Assembly: GCA_027494135.1 (NCBI GenBank)
Contig: JAOSJK010000067.1
Location: 1 to 47,550, forward strand
Direction of reading: 5' to 3'
Source of the DNA: Acidimicrobiia bacterium
Lineage (GTDB): Bacteria; Actinomycetota; Acidimicrobiia; IMCC26256; PALSA-610
Length of the DNA: 47,550 nt
Part shown: piece by piece, positions 1-8,676 of the stretch
Layout: every line of letters starts with the position of its first letter
How positions within the stretch are numbered: the stretch's first letter is position 1
The notes under the pieces: generated by a model
What the model was told of the DNA's origin: nothing
Databases searched by the model: none
Seen by the model: only the letters and a program-made list of their open reading frames with translations
Position numbers and translations under genes: made by a program

Positions 1-92
1 ATTGCCACCCCAACTGGGACACAAGACTCCAGCACCCTCGCGCCTCGCCACAGGGCGAGTACGAGGCCGACGAGCCGATCCGGATCCAGTGA

Positions 93-254
93 ATACGCGC
101 ACTGCCGACAAACGCTCGTACCCCCGTCCGCGTCCAGCTTACCGTCGAGACGACGTACGACGACGGGACGGTCCGGACGTTGGCCCCGCGCTCGATCGCC
201 GCGACCGTCGTCTTTCCGCGATCAGCCACTGACAGCGAAGGAGGACCGAGATGA
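93..254 (+). CDS. C-terminal end of an unidentified protein
   Basis: This frame is open from 93 to a TGA at 252-254 and reads as a plausible globular C-terminus, with ...VQLTVETTYDDGTVRTLAP and ...AATVVFPR. The TGA overlaps the ATG of the next gene (ATGA at 251-254), which argues that the frame is used and that the two genes are translationally coupled. A TGA at 90-92 in the same frame probably reflects an indel, since the preceding residues (GEYEADEPIRIQ) also look coding. No family is recognised. The beginning lies in noisy sequence or outside the window. Confidence 0.3.
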   Translation: MRALPTNARTPVRVQLTVETTYDDGTVRTLAPRSIAATVVFPRSATDSEGGPR

Positions 255-934
255 GAGCGCCACGCGGCATCTACCTCGCCCCTCTTCCCCTCGTCGCTGC
301 CCCGGCGCGAGCGCGCTCGTTCACCTCGGCCAGGCCGCGCAACGGTACCGTTCGGGCGACGACCGACATCGCCGTGCCTCACGCCGATCACGGCCGACAT
401 GGTCGAGATCGTCAGCGTCGGTCCGGCCAGATGCGCCGCCGAACGCCGCGCGCAGTCTGATGCCGTCATCGGTCGATACGCGTCAGTCCCGATCCCGCCG
501 GCCAGGATGCCGACGTCCGGATCCTCGAGACGAACCCGGGCCAGCTGGCGTTCGGGTTTGGCGCGCCGCTCGAGGCCGGCCAGTCGCGTTCGCCGTCCCC
601 GTCGAGCTCCGGCCAGCCGTCGGCGGCGCGCTCGTTCCGGGGGCGCGGGTGGACGTCGTCGCCGTCCCGAACGCGCTCAAGACGCAGGTCTCCGGCACCG
701 ACTCGCCGGCGGCGGTCGTCCTCGGTCCTGGGGCTGGTGGTCCTGGACGATCCGGACACCCGAGGGCCAGCAGCTGAGCGACGAGGCTGCCGCGGCGGGC
801 ACCGCCCGCGCCGGCATCCCGCCGAGGCTCGGCTCGGTGGTCCTCGCCATCCCAGCTGCCCGGCTGCCCGAATTCGCCGCGGCCGCCGTGAGCTCGACGT
901 TCTACCCGGCCCTCAGCCCCATGGTCGCACCTAA
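251..934 (+). CDS. SAF/CpaB (RcpC)-like protein, frameshifted
   Basis: The start is fixed by a GGAGG at about 240-244 and an ATGA overlap with the upstream frame. Stitching three frames gives a short N-terminal hydrophobic stretch, then ITADMVEIVSV and AVIGRYASVPIPAG, which look like an SAF domain. Next come VAFAVPVELRP, GGALVPGARVDVVAV and LVVLDIRTPEG, the pattern of CpaB/RcpC proteins that act in Flp pilus or related secretion assemblies. The stitched length, about 228 residues, fits the family. Frame changes occur near 390-400, 570-590 and 730. CpaB-like proteins also occur next to T4SS modules in integrative elements, so this gene could belong with the conjugation genes at 14-21 kb. The family call is moderate because of the indels. 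Confidence 0.4.
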
Positions 935-1262
935 GGTCGGGTACGGTCTCTGGCGCGTCCGGCTTCGGCCTGCCGTATCAGGCGCGATCGCAGACGAGCG
1001 GCCTAGAGGAGCGAACTTGAGGGCGGAGCTCGGTCACGAACGCGAAGTACTCCTTTGCACGGGGCAATCCCGTCGTAATCCCACGTCCGAGTCCGGGAGG
1101 CAGCCCTTGATTGCGACCCGCTGGCCCTTGCCCGGGTGGCCGCAGACCACCGCAAGACGATCCCATGGTTGACGACCAGAGGGTCACGGGATGCCATCCG
1201 GCGAGCGCCGCTGCCCGGTTCTGCGTCAGGCCCGGAAAGTGGCGGATCCAAGGGCGACGCAG

Positions 1263-1310
1263 CCACCACATATTGGACCTCAGTGCAGGAACGGCTACTA
1301 CATCTTGTGG
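1263..1310 (+). promoter_or_regulatory. Paired 16-bp boxes (NrdR-box-like or recombinase arm sites)
   Basis: Two imperfect palindromic 16-mers, CCACCACATATTGGAC (1263-1278) and CTACTACATCTTGTGG (1295-1310), lie exactly 32 bp apart start to start, three helical turns. Tandem boxes of this shape and spacing are the signature of NrdR operators. The second box plus six bases downstream (ACATCTTGTGGTTTGG, 1300-1315) recurs exactly at 43478-43493 beside tRNA-Gln, where the partner box is again 32 bp away. They could therefore also be recombinase arm-type sites at the ends of an element. No ribonucleotide reductase gene is visible downstream. Confidence 0.4.
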
Positions 1311-1317
1311 TTTGGGA

Positions 1318-1346
1318 TTGACTCGCGCCCTGCGCGTGGGCACAAT
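1318..1346 (+). promoter_or_regulatory. Sigma70-like promoter
   Basis: TTGACT (1318-1323), a 17-bp spacer and CACAAT (1341-1346) form a promoter-like pair immediately downstream of the paired boxes, a position where box binding could block or modulate transcription. The likely target is the DUF3800-like gene starting at 1440. The -35 is strong and the -10 weak. Confidence 0.35.
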
Positions 1347-1439
1347 CTACGGCAACCGAAGAGCCCTCAGAAGGAGGATCGAGTCCGTCGCGTTTGAGCC
1401 CGGCTGGCGGGGTGCAGAAGGGAGCCGAGGCATTGCGCG

Positions 1440-2169
1440 ATGGACCAGTACAGCGTCTTCCTGACGAGAGCTACGTGACGCAGCCGACGTCTACGTCGTT
1501 GGTGGTGATCGTTCCATCCGATCGGGTTGCAGCCCTGTCGGATGCCGTCAAGCAGGTGTCCAAGACCTCGTCGGCGACAAGAACGCCGAGTTGAAGTACG
1601 TCGACGATGCCGCGTCGAGGGCGCTCCTGTCGAAGCGTGGCAAGGATGCGAGCGACGCTCGAGAGGCGATGGCGAAGGTGCCCGCTCAGGTTGGTGGCGT
1701 CACGCTTTCGCTTCGATCATCCTTGACCCAACCAGCGACCAGAAGGCAGGTTCGCTGAAGCCGCTGTCGTGGGCGTTCCTCCGCTCGATTACCCACGTGA
1801 CCAACTTCCTCGGCGATGTGGGCGCACCCACCGAGCCCGGATCGCACGACGTGACGGCCGATAGGTTTCCGGACAGGAGGCATCAGACCGCCTTTCACGA
1901 TGCCTACCGCGAGGCGTTCGACTACGTCCCGCACGGCAGGACACCGAAGGCGGCGGGCCTCCACGACTTCATCCGGGAGGCTGACGCAACTCACTGTGCG
2001 CCGCTGCGCCTCGCCGACTCTTCGCTGGCACCGTGCGTGCGTGGGCGCTCGCAGAGCGCAGGTACGACGCGGACCCTGGTTCGCGGACGGGCAAGTCGAC
2101 CGCACGTCCGCGCTTTTCTTCAACCGGTACATGCCGCACATCCGGGAGCGGGAGCTACGGCGGACGTAG
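1440..2169 (+). CDS. DUF3800-like protein, frameshifted
   Basis: The ATG at 1440 begins MDQYSVFL and, after a one-base correction, gives DESYV, the N-terminal acidic DES motif of DUF3800 proteins. It continues through VVIVPSDRVAALSDAVKQ, DKNAELKYVDDAASRALL, VTADRFPD, then FHDAYREAFDYVPHG and HCAPLRLADSLAGTVRAWA. The last motif matches the conserved LR/LQ-LAD-AG block near the DUF3800 C-terminus. The gene ends at a TAG near 2169 after ...FFNRYMPHIRERELRRT. Breaks occur near 1465, 1570, 1700 and 2030. DUF3800 proteins have an RNase H/transposase-like fold, occur in defence islands and mobile elements, and have no settled function. The family call is by motif pattern only. Confidence 0.45.
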
Positions 2170-2530
2170 GAAGAGCGGCTACGGGCTGGCGATTTGGCCC
2201 GATCTCGGCGTGCCCAGCTCGACCTCTGGCTGGCACGGACCCGCGGTGGGAGAGGGCAGATGAGGTGTATCGCGAGCAGGGTGCAGAGGTAGGCCGGAAC
2301 GAGGCGGGTGAGCTTGTTCTGCGCGTCACAGCAGGGACCGTTCGACATACGATTAGTGCCTCCACGCCCGACGAGAACGCGCGCCTGTTCGCGGCAGGAT
2401 GCACGTCGCACGACTACAGCAGCGAGTTGAAGGAGCGCTTCGCCGAAGCGGACGCGCGAATGCGGTCGTGGAACGAGCCGCGTGGTCCCCGCGAGGCGTA
2501 CCGCCGCGGTGAGGAATGCCCGATCCCCTC
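2170..2530 (+). CDS. Unidentified small protein, frameshifted
   Basis: Between the DUF3800-like gene and the HEPN-like gene lies an open, hydrophilic stretch. Its first part reads EERLRAGDLARSRRAQLDLW in the frame of the upstream gene. The rest reads ADEVYREQGAEVGRNEAGEL and SSELKERFAEADARMRSW after a frame change near 2250. The composition, rich in charged helices, looks coding, but no family is recognised and neither end is fixed. It overlaps the start of the following gene by a few bases if it runs to 2530. Confidence 0.22.
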
Positions 2531-3217
2531 ACGCACGACAAACTTGAGGAAGCGCACTACTTCCTCCACTCGCTGCTGTTCACCATCCACCATCCCGACG
2601 AGTTCAGGTGGAACCTCAACGCCTTCCTGCAGACGTGTCGATCGATCCTGTACCTCGCCCATTCGGAACCCGGCAAGCGTGACGGCTTCAAGGTCCGGTA
2701 CGAGTCAGCCGACGCCGAACTCGAGAAAGTTCCGGTCATCAAGTGTGATCGACTCTCGAAACTTCGCCGTACACGAGCGGATGCTCAACCAGTCGAGTAA
2801 GACCGAGTCCGGCCTATTCTGTTGGCGCAAGATGAAACTCGTGGTGACGGGCGACATTCCGAACGACTGGTACTCCGAGGCGCTGTTGCGCTATACGGCC
2901 CACGTGGACGGGGGTAATGCTCGACGAGAAGCACAGCGAGTACGGCATGGGGTTTGGTGTGAAACGCGAGTGGCACTGGCTGAACTCGGCGACGCGGATG
3001 TCGTCATCGGCTGTGACGAGGCCTACAGCGCGCGCTCCGAGCGTCGTGGCTGGTGCACGTCTTCGCGGGCGGCACCATGCCCGACGAACAGTCCAGAGGG
3101 CGACAACCCTCACGACCGGAGCGCCTTCAATCTCATCGTCGAGACGGATCTTGATCCCAGCCTCGCGCTCAGTGGTGGGGCGACGATGAGGACGACGACG
3201 GGGAAGTAAGGGAGTAG
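2516..3217 (+). CDS. HEPN-like hypothetical protein, frameshifted
   Basis: The start ATG at 2516 has GAGGA directly upstream. The N-terminal 45 residues (KLEEAHYFLHSLLFTIHH, then EFRWNLNAFLQTCRSILY) match a helical family of KLEEA-x-YFL / FRxNLxAFLxAARS proteins, whose later motif normally reads RN-x-x-x-H-E. Here it reads SRNFAVHERML near 2755-2785, so the R-x4-H arrangement of HEPN ribonucleases may be present. The middle reads SGLFCWRKMKLVVTGDIP and SWLVHVFAGGTMPDEQ. The acidic tail ends at TAG 3215-3217. Breaks lie near 2750, 2910, 3030 and 3165. The HEPN assignment is an inference from motif layout. Its position beside a DUF3800-like gene suggests a defence or mobile-element role. Confidence 0.38.
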
Positions 3218-3234
3218 CCGGACGGCATAGGGCC

Positions 3235-3255
3235 GGCGCGGGTCGCGCCCGCGCC
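3235..3255 (+). terminator. GC-rich hairpin after the HEPN-like gene
   Basis: GGCGCGGG (3235-3242) and CCCGCGCC (3248-3255) form a perfect 8-bp stem with a 5-nt loop, 17 nt downstream of the preceding stop codon. There is no T tract. It is a plausible terminator or 3'-end stabiliser for the 1.4-3.2 kb genes. Confidence 0.35.
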
Positions 3256-3541
3256 CTGACGCACGATCTCGGGCGCGTCCCGACCAGCGCAGTCAGGGCG
3301 GCGCGACCCGCAGACCTCATGTCCGGCATCGTCCCCGTCGAGGATCATGCGGACTGCGGTCACGACGTCCGAGATGGCCTTCGACCAGGATGACACGGCA
3401 CCGGCGACCGGGGATGAGAAGGTGGCGATAGCCAGCACGATGCCCGCCAGCACGTGCGCGCGTCGGATCCGCCGCCCGCGCGGAACGAGCAACCCGGATC
3501 GGCGCTTGACCCAGCCTGCCGGAACCTTGTCCACACCCAGA

Positions 3542-3554
3542 TATACTGCCCACG
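3542..3554 (+). promoter_or_regulatory. -10 element for a leaderless GTG start
   Basis: TATACT (3542-3547) is a near-consensus -10 element placed so that transcription would begin at about 3554, exactly at an in-frame GTG. No ribosome-binding site precedes that GTG. No good -35 lies at 17 bp. The arrangement is typical of leaderless mRNAs. Confidence 0.45.
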
Positions 3555-4969
3555 TGGGACATTGGTCGGAATCGCTCGTTGATGAGGCCGCCGCGACGAT
3601 CGGCGGGAACCCTGACCGCGACCGCTTGCGGCAACTGCTCAGGGAGACGGGGCAGGAAATCGACATCCTCGCAGGGCGCTCGTTCGGCGGCGGCGGCCGT
3701 AAGTCGGTAGGGCTCGACTCGCGCGGGTTTCCGCTGGTCGAAGTGCCCGACATGCAGCGCGGGTCCTTGGACAGCGAGAACCAGATTAACGAGGTCCCTG
3801 ACCCCGTCAACAAGCAGATGACGACCGTCCTCCAACTCGCTCCACTGATGGACCCGACGCCTCTGGCGATCGCGCCCGGTGACGCGCTGTTCGTCGCAGG
3901 TCAGCTGATTGACGACGCGCGACGCGACGGACGCCTCGACGGTGACTACGTGCTTAAGTGGCTCGGACATGCGATGGAGGGCGACGAGCGCAAGGCGCTG
4001 CTCCGTCGCGTCATGGACCCGAACTACCGGTTCAACGTACCCATCCTTGGCGCGCAGATCGGCGGATGGTGGTTCCAGATCACCCGGCGTCTCGTGTGGA
4101 TCACCAACGAGACCCCCGACGAAGGCAGGATGATTGAACCGCTATTCGACATGGATGAGGTGAAGGCTCATCGCCTGCCGGCGCTGTGTGCCGTGGAGGC
4201 GATCCTCATCGCCGCGCGACTGACCAGACAGCCAATCGACTGGGCGTTCAGCACGCGCATCTGGACCGAGGACGTGAAGCGCCCCGCCGTCCGACCTTGG
4301 CGGATGATCGCGAAGGCGATCCGCGGTTTTGGGATTCCGGTCGTCACGCTCGACAAGGCGACTACGCGCATGGAGATCGCGTGCCAGGTGCTGTTGAAGG
4401 CATATTGGCATGGGTATATCGGTAACGACGAACCGGGCCTCGCTGCCGCAATCGCACTGGCCTACCCACGACAGGTAGAGCGCGTGAGGACCGGCACAAA
4501 GGCGGCGACGACCGAGGCCGCAGCAGCGACGTTGCTCGAAGGACTGCTGTACCCGGGGTTCGATCCCGCCCGAGGCGCGGAGGCGAACCGCAGGTATGTC
4601 GCGCGGAAGGCCAGCATCGCGATCATGGAGCACCGGAAGCGCGAGCACGTGGACAAGCAGCCTTGGACGCGCGTCGGGATCAGCGAGCGGCGCTACTACA
4701 AGCTGCTGCGCTATTTTGCGCCGAAGGTTGACGGGCGATACGTCGGCGATCGCGATGTCATCGTCAGCCAGATGCGGGAGTACCTCGACCTCCTTGACCG
4801 CGCACGAGCCGTCAGGTCGGACCTCCTCGAGGCACTCCGGGATCGTGGATTCTCAGATGCCGCGGCGCGGAAGTGGATACAGCGGCACGGGACCCGAGGA
4901 CTTCCCGAACGCGAGGCCGCGGAAGCGGGCGGCCTAGGCAGGGTTCGCAAACCTCTCGTCAGAGTCTGA
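3554..4969 (+). CDS. Intact orphan protein, unknown function (about 471 aa)
   Basis: This is the longest frame-clean gene in the left third of the window. The frame is open from 3347, but the residues before 3554 look non-coding and a -10 element sits just upstream of the GTG at 3554, so I place the start there (VGHWSESLVDEAAATIGG...). No catalytic motif or membrane segment is evident. A tryptophan-rich centre (GAQIGGWWFQITRRLVW, IDWAFSTRIWTED) is followed by helical C-terminal segments (WTRVGISERRYYKLLRYF, AAARKWIQRHG) that could be helix-turn-helix-like. No family is recognised. The absence of indels contrasts with its neighbours. It stands alone, with its own promoter, between a hypothetical gene and an IS110 remnant. 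Confidence 0.72.
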   Translation: MGHWSESLVDEAAATIGGNPDRDRLRQLLRETGQEIDILAGRSFGGGGRKSVGLDSRGFPLVEVPDMQRGSLDSENQINEVPDPVNKQMTTVLQLAPLMDPTPLAIAPGDALFVAGQLIDDARRDGRLDGDYVLKWLGHAMEGDERKALLRRVMDPNYRFNVPILGAQIGGWWFQITRRLVWITNETPDEGRMIEPLFDMDEVKAHRLPALCAVEAILIAARLTRQPIDWAFSTRIWTEDVKRPAVRPWRMIAKAIRGFGIPVVTLDKATTRMEIACQVLLKAYWHGYIGNDEPGLAAAIALAYPRQVERVRTGTKAATTEAAAATLLEGLLYPGFDPARGAEANRRYVARKASIAIMEHRKREHVDKQPWTRVGISERRYYKLLRYFAPKVDGRYVGDRDVIVSQMREYLDLLDRARAVRSDLLEALRDRGFSDAAARKWIQRHGTRGLPEREAAEAGGLGRVRKPLVRV

Positions 4970-5307
4970 CGACGTTGTGGAAATCGCCGCCCTACGCCGC
5001 CGGCCGATCGCAGCAGATTAGCCCGACAACTTCAAGCAGCCGGCCCCTTGTCGGCGAGCTGTAGGAGTTGGCCAGCGAGTCCGCAAGGGGAGCGACCGCA
5101 GCGTTGGCCAGCAAACGTCCATTTGGTGTACGGGGAGTGATCACCAGACACGCCCCACGATTGATCGGGCTGCTTAATCATGCGATCCCATGGACGCCAG
5201 TGAGTTGCCCCGCTCCCGTGGGACGGTTGACCGTTAGGCAGCCTGTGTGATCTGCGAACGGTAACCCCTCTCGAACTCGAGCGGTCCTCAGATAGCCGAG
5301 GGGCAGA
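4970..5307 (+). other. Non-coding gap before the IS110 remnant
   Basis: No gene is recognised in either direction. The only notable item is TTTGGTGTAC at 5122-5131, a 10-mer that recurs at 14292-14301 and inverted at 14358-14367. Matches this short are expected by chance in a window of this size. Confidence 0.4.
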
Positions 5308-6062
5308 GTGGCGCGCTCCGCCGGTCGGTTCGCGACCGATCCAGCGTCGGTGACGCGCTGGGCGGGCGAGATGCGGTCCGACTACGTGGTGACCCTCGAG
5401 GCGACCGGCAACGCGCTCGCGATCGCCCGGCTCATCGAGCCGTTCGCACGGTCGTCCTCGCCAACCCGAAGGCGGTTAAGGGGTGCGACGGCGATTCGGA
5501 CGAAGGACGGACAAGATTGACGCCCGCACCCTCGCCACTCTGCTCGCCGGAGGTTTCCTGCCGGATGTGTAGATCGTCGACGAGGCGACCGCGTGCTGCG
5601 CTGGTGGGTCAGTCGGCGAGCGCACCTCGTCCAAGACCAGGACGAAGGTCAACAATCAAATCCACGCAACACTCATCCGGAATATGAAGCGCGTCCCGGT
5701 CAGCGACCTGTTCGGGGTCCGGGGCTGGCGTGGCTCGCAGCGCTGGAGCTGCCGGGTCGACGAGCGCGAGACGATCGATGCCTGTCTTTGCCACATCGCG
5801 TTTCTCGATCACGAGAGCGCCGAGCTCGAGACACAGCTCGCCGCGGCGGTTCTGCCTCGCCGGAGATGCGGCCCCTGACTCTGCCCGGTAGTCAACTCGG
5901 TCAGCGCCGCCGGGTTCATGGCGGCGGTCGGCGACATCCGTCGCTTCCCGACGGCCCGGCACGCGTCCACCAGTCGGGCTCCGAAGGCGTGGCACGGTCG
6001 GATCACCAAGCAGGGCCCGTCCGACGCCCGTCACGCCCCCGTCGAGGCGACCGGGCGGTCCG
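5308..6062 (+). mobile_element. IS110-family transposase remnant, truncated at both ends
   Basis: Stitched frames give the IS110 order: DYVVTLEATGNALAIARLIE, then VVLANPKAVK, DKIDARTLATLLAGGFLPD and VDEATRVLRWWVSRRAHLVQ. These are followed by the Transposase_20-type block NSVSAAGFMAAVGDIRRFPT, GYVGLDPKVWQSG and GRITKQGPSDARHAPVEA. The first DEDD aspartate segment normally found about 50 residues before the LEATGN motif is missing at the left. The final 50-80 residues, including the conserved late serine region, are missing at the right, where the reading runs straight into the IclR upstream region. It is therefore a non-autonomous relic. Many frame breaks are present. No IS ends are visible. 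Confidence 0.75.
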
Positions 6063-6068
6063 CGAAGC

Positions 6069-6922
6069 TTGACGGCCGTCGTAGGATGGTCCGCATATGG
6101 ATCCGCTAGTCCGATTATCGGACCGAGGAGTCACCCGCAGACGCTCATACGAGGACTTCGTGTCCTTGAAGCGTTAGCGCAAGATGGGCCCACGACCCTC
6201 GCGGATCTTGTGCGCCAGGTCGACCTTCCCAAGACGGTGGCCTTGCGCCTTCTGAAGACGCTCACCGCGGAGGGCTACGCGGTTCGGTTGGCTCCCGGCC
6301 GCTACGCTCTCGGTCTCCAGACGGTTCGCTTGAGTGCCGCGGGTCGCAATGCTCTCGGAGTGAATCGGCTGGCCCTACCACACATGGTCGAGCTGGCCCG
6401 AACGACGCGGTGTTCTGGTCAACCTGAACCTGCTCGACCGGATGCGTTGGGTCGCGGTGTGCGTGGAGAGCGTTGAGGGGCTCGACCGTATGCGCTTTAG
6501 CATGCATCTCGGGCGCGTCGGGCTCCTCCATGCCGGGGCGACGCGCAAGGTGATCCTCGCCTCATGTCGGAGGGGGAGCGGCAAGCCGCCATCGCGCTGC
6601 ATGGCCTACCGGCTCTGACACCCCAGACGTGCGTCGACCGCGACGCCCTTGAAGACCAGCTCCGGGCTATTCGTCAGCGCGGTTGGGGAGGTCACTCGCG
6701 GGGAATCCGACCCAGGCGGAACGGCATGTGCGAGCCCAGTCTTTGCGGGTGTCGGCGGCCAAGTTGTAGGTAGCCTGGGCATCCTCGCCGCAAACCACCG
6801 CCTCCCCGCCGGCCCGGGTCGACGAATTCCTGCCAAATGTGATCGAAGCTGGCCAAGCGATCACCGAAGCCTTTGGGGCCATCAACGACGGTCCCGCTAC
6901 CACGGGCCGGATCCCCGAATGA
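6069..6922 (+). CDS. IclR-family transcriptional regulator, frameshifted
   Basis: The N-terminal winged helix is clear: TLIRGLRVLEALAQDGPTTL, ADLVRQVDLPKTVALRLLKT and AEGYAVRLAPGRYALG. The effector domain follows after frame changes near 6410 and 6560, with VLVNLNLLDRMRWVAVCVES, LLHAGATRKVILASMSEGER, ALTPQTCVDRDALEDQLRAI, ESDPGGTACASPVFAG and VVGSLGILA. It ends at a TGA (6920-6922) that overlaps the ATG of the permease gene, so regulator and transporter appear to be one transcript. IclR proteins control catabolic operons in response to small aromatic or acid effectors. The start is unresolved: no well-placed start codon in this frame follows the palindrome, and 6069 is the outermost in-frame start. 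Confidence 0.85.
6109..6123 (+). promoter_or_regulatory. Perfect 15-nt palindrome, candidate IclR operator
   Basis: GTCCGAT-T-ATCGGAC is a perfect inverted repeat with a single central base. It lies at the 5' edge of the IclR-family gene, where autoregulatory operators of this family commonly sit. Whether it lies upstream of or inside the coding region depends on the uncertain start codon. Confidence 0.4.
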
Positions 6923-8676
6923 CGGCGTCGGACCAAGGCCCGGGTCGAGCAATAGACTTTGGCTCGCCCCCGTCAGGTCGAGAACGGGGCATCATCGCGC
7001 GGTACTTCCACGCGGGTCCGGGTCGGATCCTGTTTGTCTCTGCCACTGCCATAGCTGTCGCGCTCCTCGTCGCGCTACCAATCGTCTTTCTCATCGTCGC
7101 GAGCTTCGCGGTCGGGAGACCGGGATCAATCGAAGCGCTCACCCTGGGAAACTACTTCGAGGTCCTTCGCGAGCCACGGTATTGGGGTGTGGTCGGAGCG
7201 ACGCTGCTTGTCTCGCTGGGATCGGTCGTCATCGCCTTCGGGCTGGGTATTCCTGTGGCCCCGCTCACCACCCGCTACCAGCCGTTGGGGAACCGGATAT
7301 GGCGTTCCTTAGCACCTACGCCTCTATACGTCTCTCCACTCGTGGTGGCGGTCGGGTGGGACACCCTCCTCAACCCCTCTACCGGCTATCTCGTGCGACT
7401 GACTGATGGCGCCTTTTGCTGGCTGGGATCTTTATGGCCCGGTCGGGATCGCAGCGGTCATGGGTATCTACTTCTCCACCTATGTGTACCTGTACGCTGC
7501 GCCGTCGTTCGCCACACTCGACGCCAATCTCGAGGATGCGGCGCGCATCACAGGTGCACCACCGTTCACCGTAATTCGCCGGGTTACCGGTCCCTCATCG
7601 CGCCGAGCCTACTAGCAGTCGGCATCCTCGTTGTGGTGCTCTCGACCGGCCTGTTCTCGATTTCGGCGGTTCTAGGATGGCCGGTCAACTTCCGGCTCCT
7701 GCCACTCGAGGTCTACTTCTCGCTGTCAGTTCCGCCCGTGAACTATGGCAGTGGCCCGGTGATGTCGGTTGTAACGCTGTTCATCACTACAATCCTTCTG
7801 ATCGGCTACTACATCGCGACTCGTCACGGTCACAGATACGAAACCATCCGCGGAGCCGCGCTGCACGCTCGTCCAGCGCGAGGGCGCGGCAGGTACTTCG
7901 GTGCTGCCTACTTAGCGGTTTACCTAATCCTCGCAATCGGAATACCGCTCGGTACTCTTTTCGCTATAGCGACGACGGACTTCGCTGGTCGTTGGGTCGG
8001 GCTGGAGGCTTTCGCGAGTGTAATGAACTCGCGGTCGTTCGTGACGGCTGCCGCCAATACGTTGATCGTGGCCGGCGCGGCGTCCTCCTGACGGTCCTCT
8101 TGGGAATCGCGGTGGCCTACACCCTCAAGTTCCGGTTGCTGGGTAGAGCGACTGTAGTGCTCGATTACGTCGTCGCGTACCCGCTCGCCATCCCCGGAGT
8201 AGTCCTTGGCGCGGGCCTGCTGTGGATGTATCTCCAGTGTTCCCGGCGCAGTGGCTCTCTACGGCACCCCGGGAATCCTAGTCGTGGCGTGCGTCATTCA
8301 GCACCTCGCTGTGACGGTCCGGGCACTCGTCGCGGGTGCGGGGCAACTGGGCGGGGAAATGTTCGATGCGGCGAGCGTCGCTGGTGCGTCTTGGTTTACG
8401 CGGCTAACGCGAATTTTCGTTCCCCCACTGGGCAGGCATATCTATGACACTTGGGTGCTGACCCTCGTCCTGTCCTCGCGTGAACTCGCCGCGATCCTTC
8501 TCCTTTGGAACTCGGTGACGATCACCCTCCCCGTCTTGATGTTCACGGTTTGGCGAGAGGGTACGTATCGCGATCTGGCCGCAATCGGGATCATCCAAAC
8601 CCTACTCACGATCGGCGTGCTGTTAGTGGCTGCTCAGGTGCGCAAGTCCATTTGGAAGGAGCGCGCGGGTGCCTGA
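6919..8676 (+). CDS. ABC transporter permease, fused two-domain (iron/AfuB-SfuB type), frameshifted
   Basis: The ATG overlaps the IclR stop. The stitched product, about 585 residues, has two copies of the binding-protein-dependent permease domain with about 12 membrane segments. The first is FVSATAIAVALLVALPIVFL. The two cytoplasmic EAA loops read EDAARITGAPPFTVIRRV (near 7530-7590) and FDAASVAGASWFTRLTRI (near 8365-8415). A fused permease of this layout is typical of Fe3+/thiamine/2-aminoethylphosphonate-type importers (SfuB/ThiP/PhnV-like). Breaks lie near 7400, 7590, 8090 and 8235. It overlaps the ATPase gene by 8 nt. The substrate cannot be told from the sequence. The enzymes downstream suggest an organic molecule rather than iron. 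Confidence 0.88.

Larger units (their letters stand above)
935..1439 (+). other. Stretch with no confident gene; regulatory motifs only
   Basis: No conserved protein was recognised in any frame here. The stretch contains the paired 16-bp boxes at 1263-1310, a promoter-like pair at 1318-1346, and a strong ribosome-binding-site-like AAGGAGGA near 1371-1378 that is not followed by an obvious start. An indel may hide a short ORF, or the site may be left over from a lost gene. Confidence 0.4.

Noticed and set aside
2..232. An Arg/Pro-rich 76-codon open frame at the window start
   Set aside because: Composition is typical of an out-of-frame reading; the overlapping frame ending at 254 looks coding and is coupled to the next gene.
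1527..3209. A single open frame of 560 codons
   Set aside because: It is a chimera: the reading passes through the DUF3800-like gene, a hypothetical protein and the HEPN-like gene by chance openness in GC-rich DNA; conserved motifs switch frames several times.
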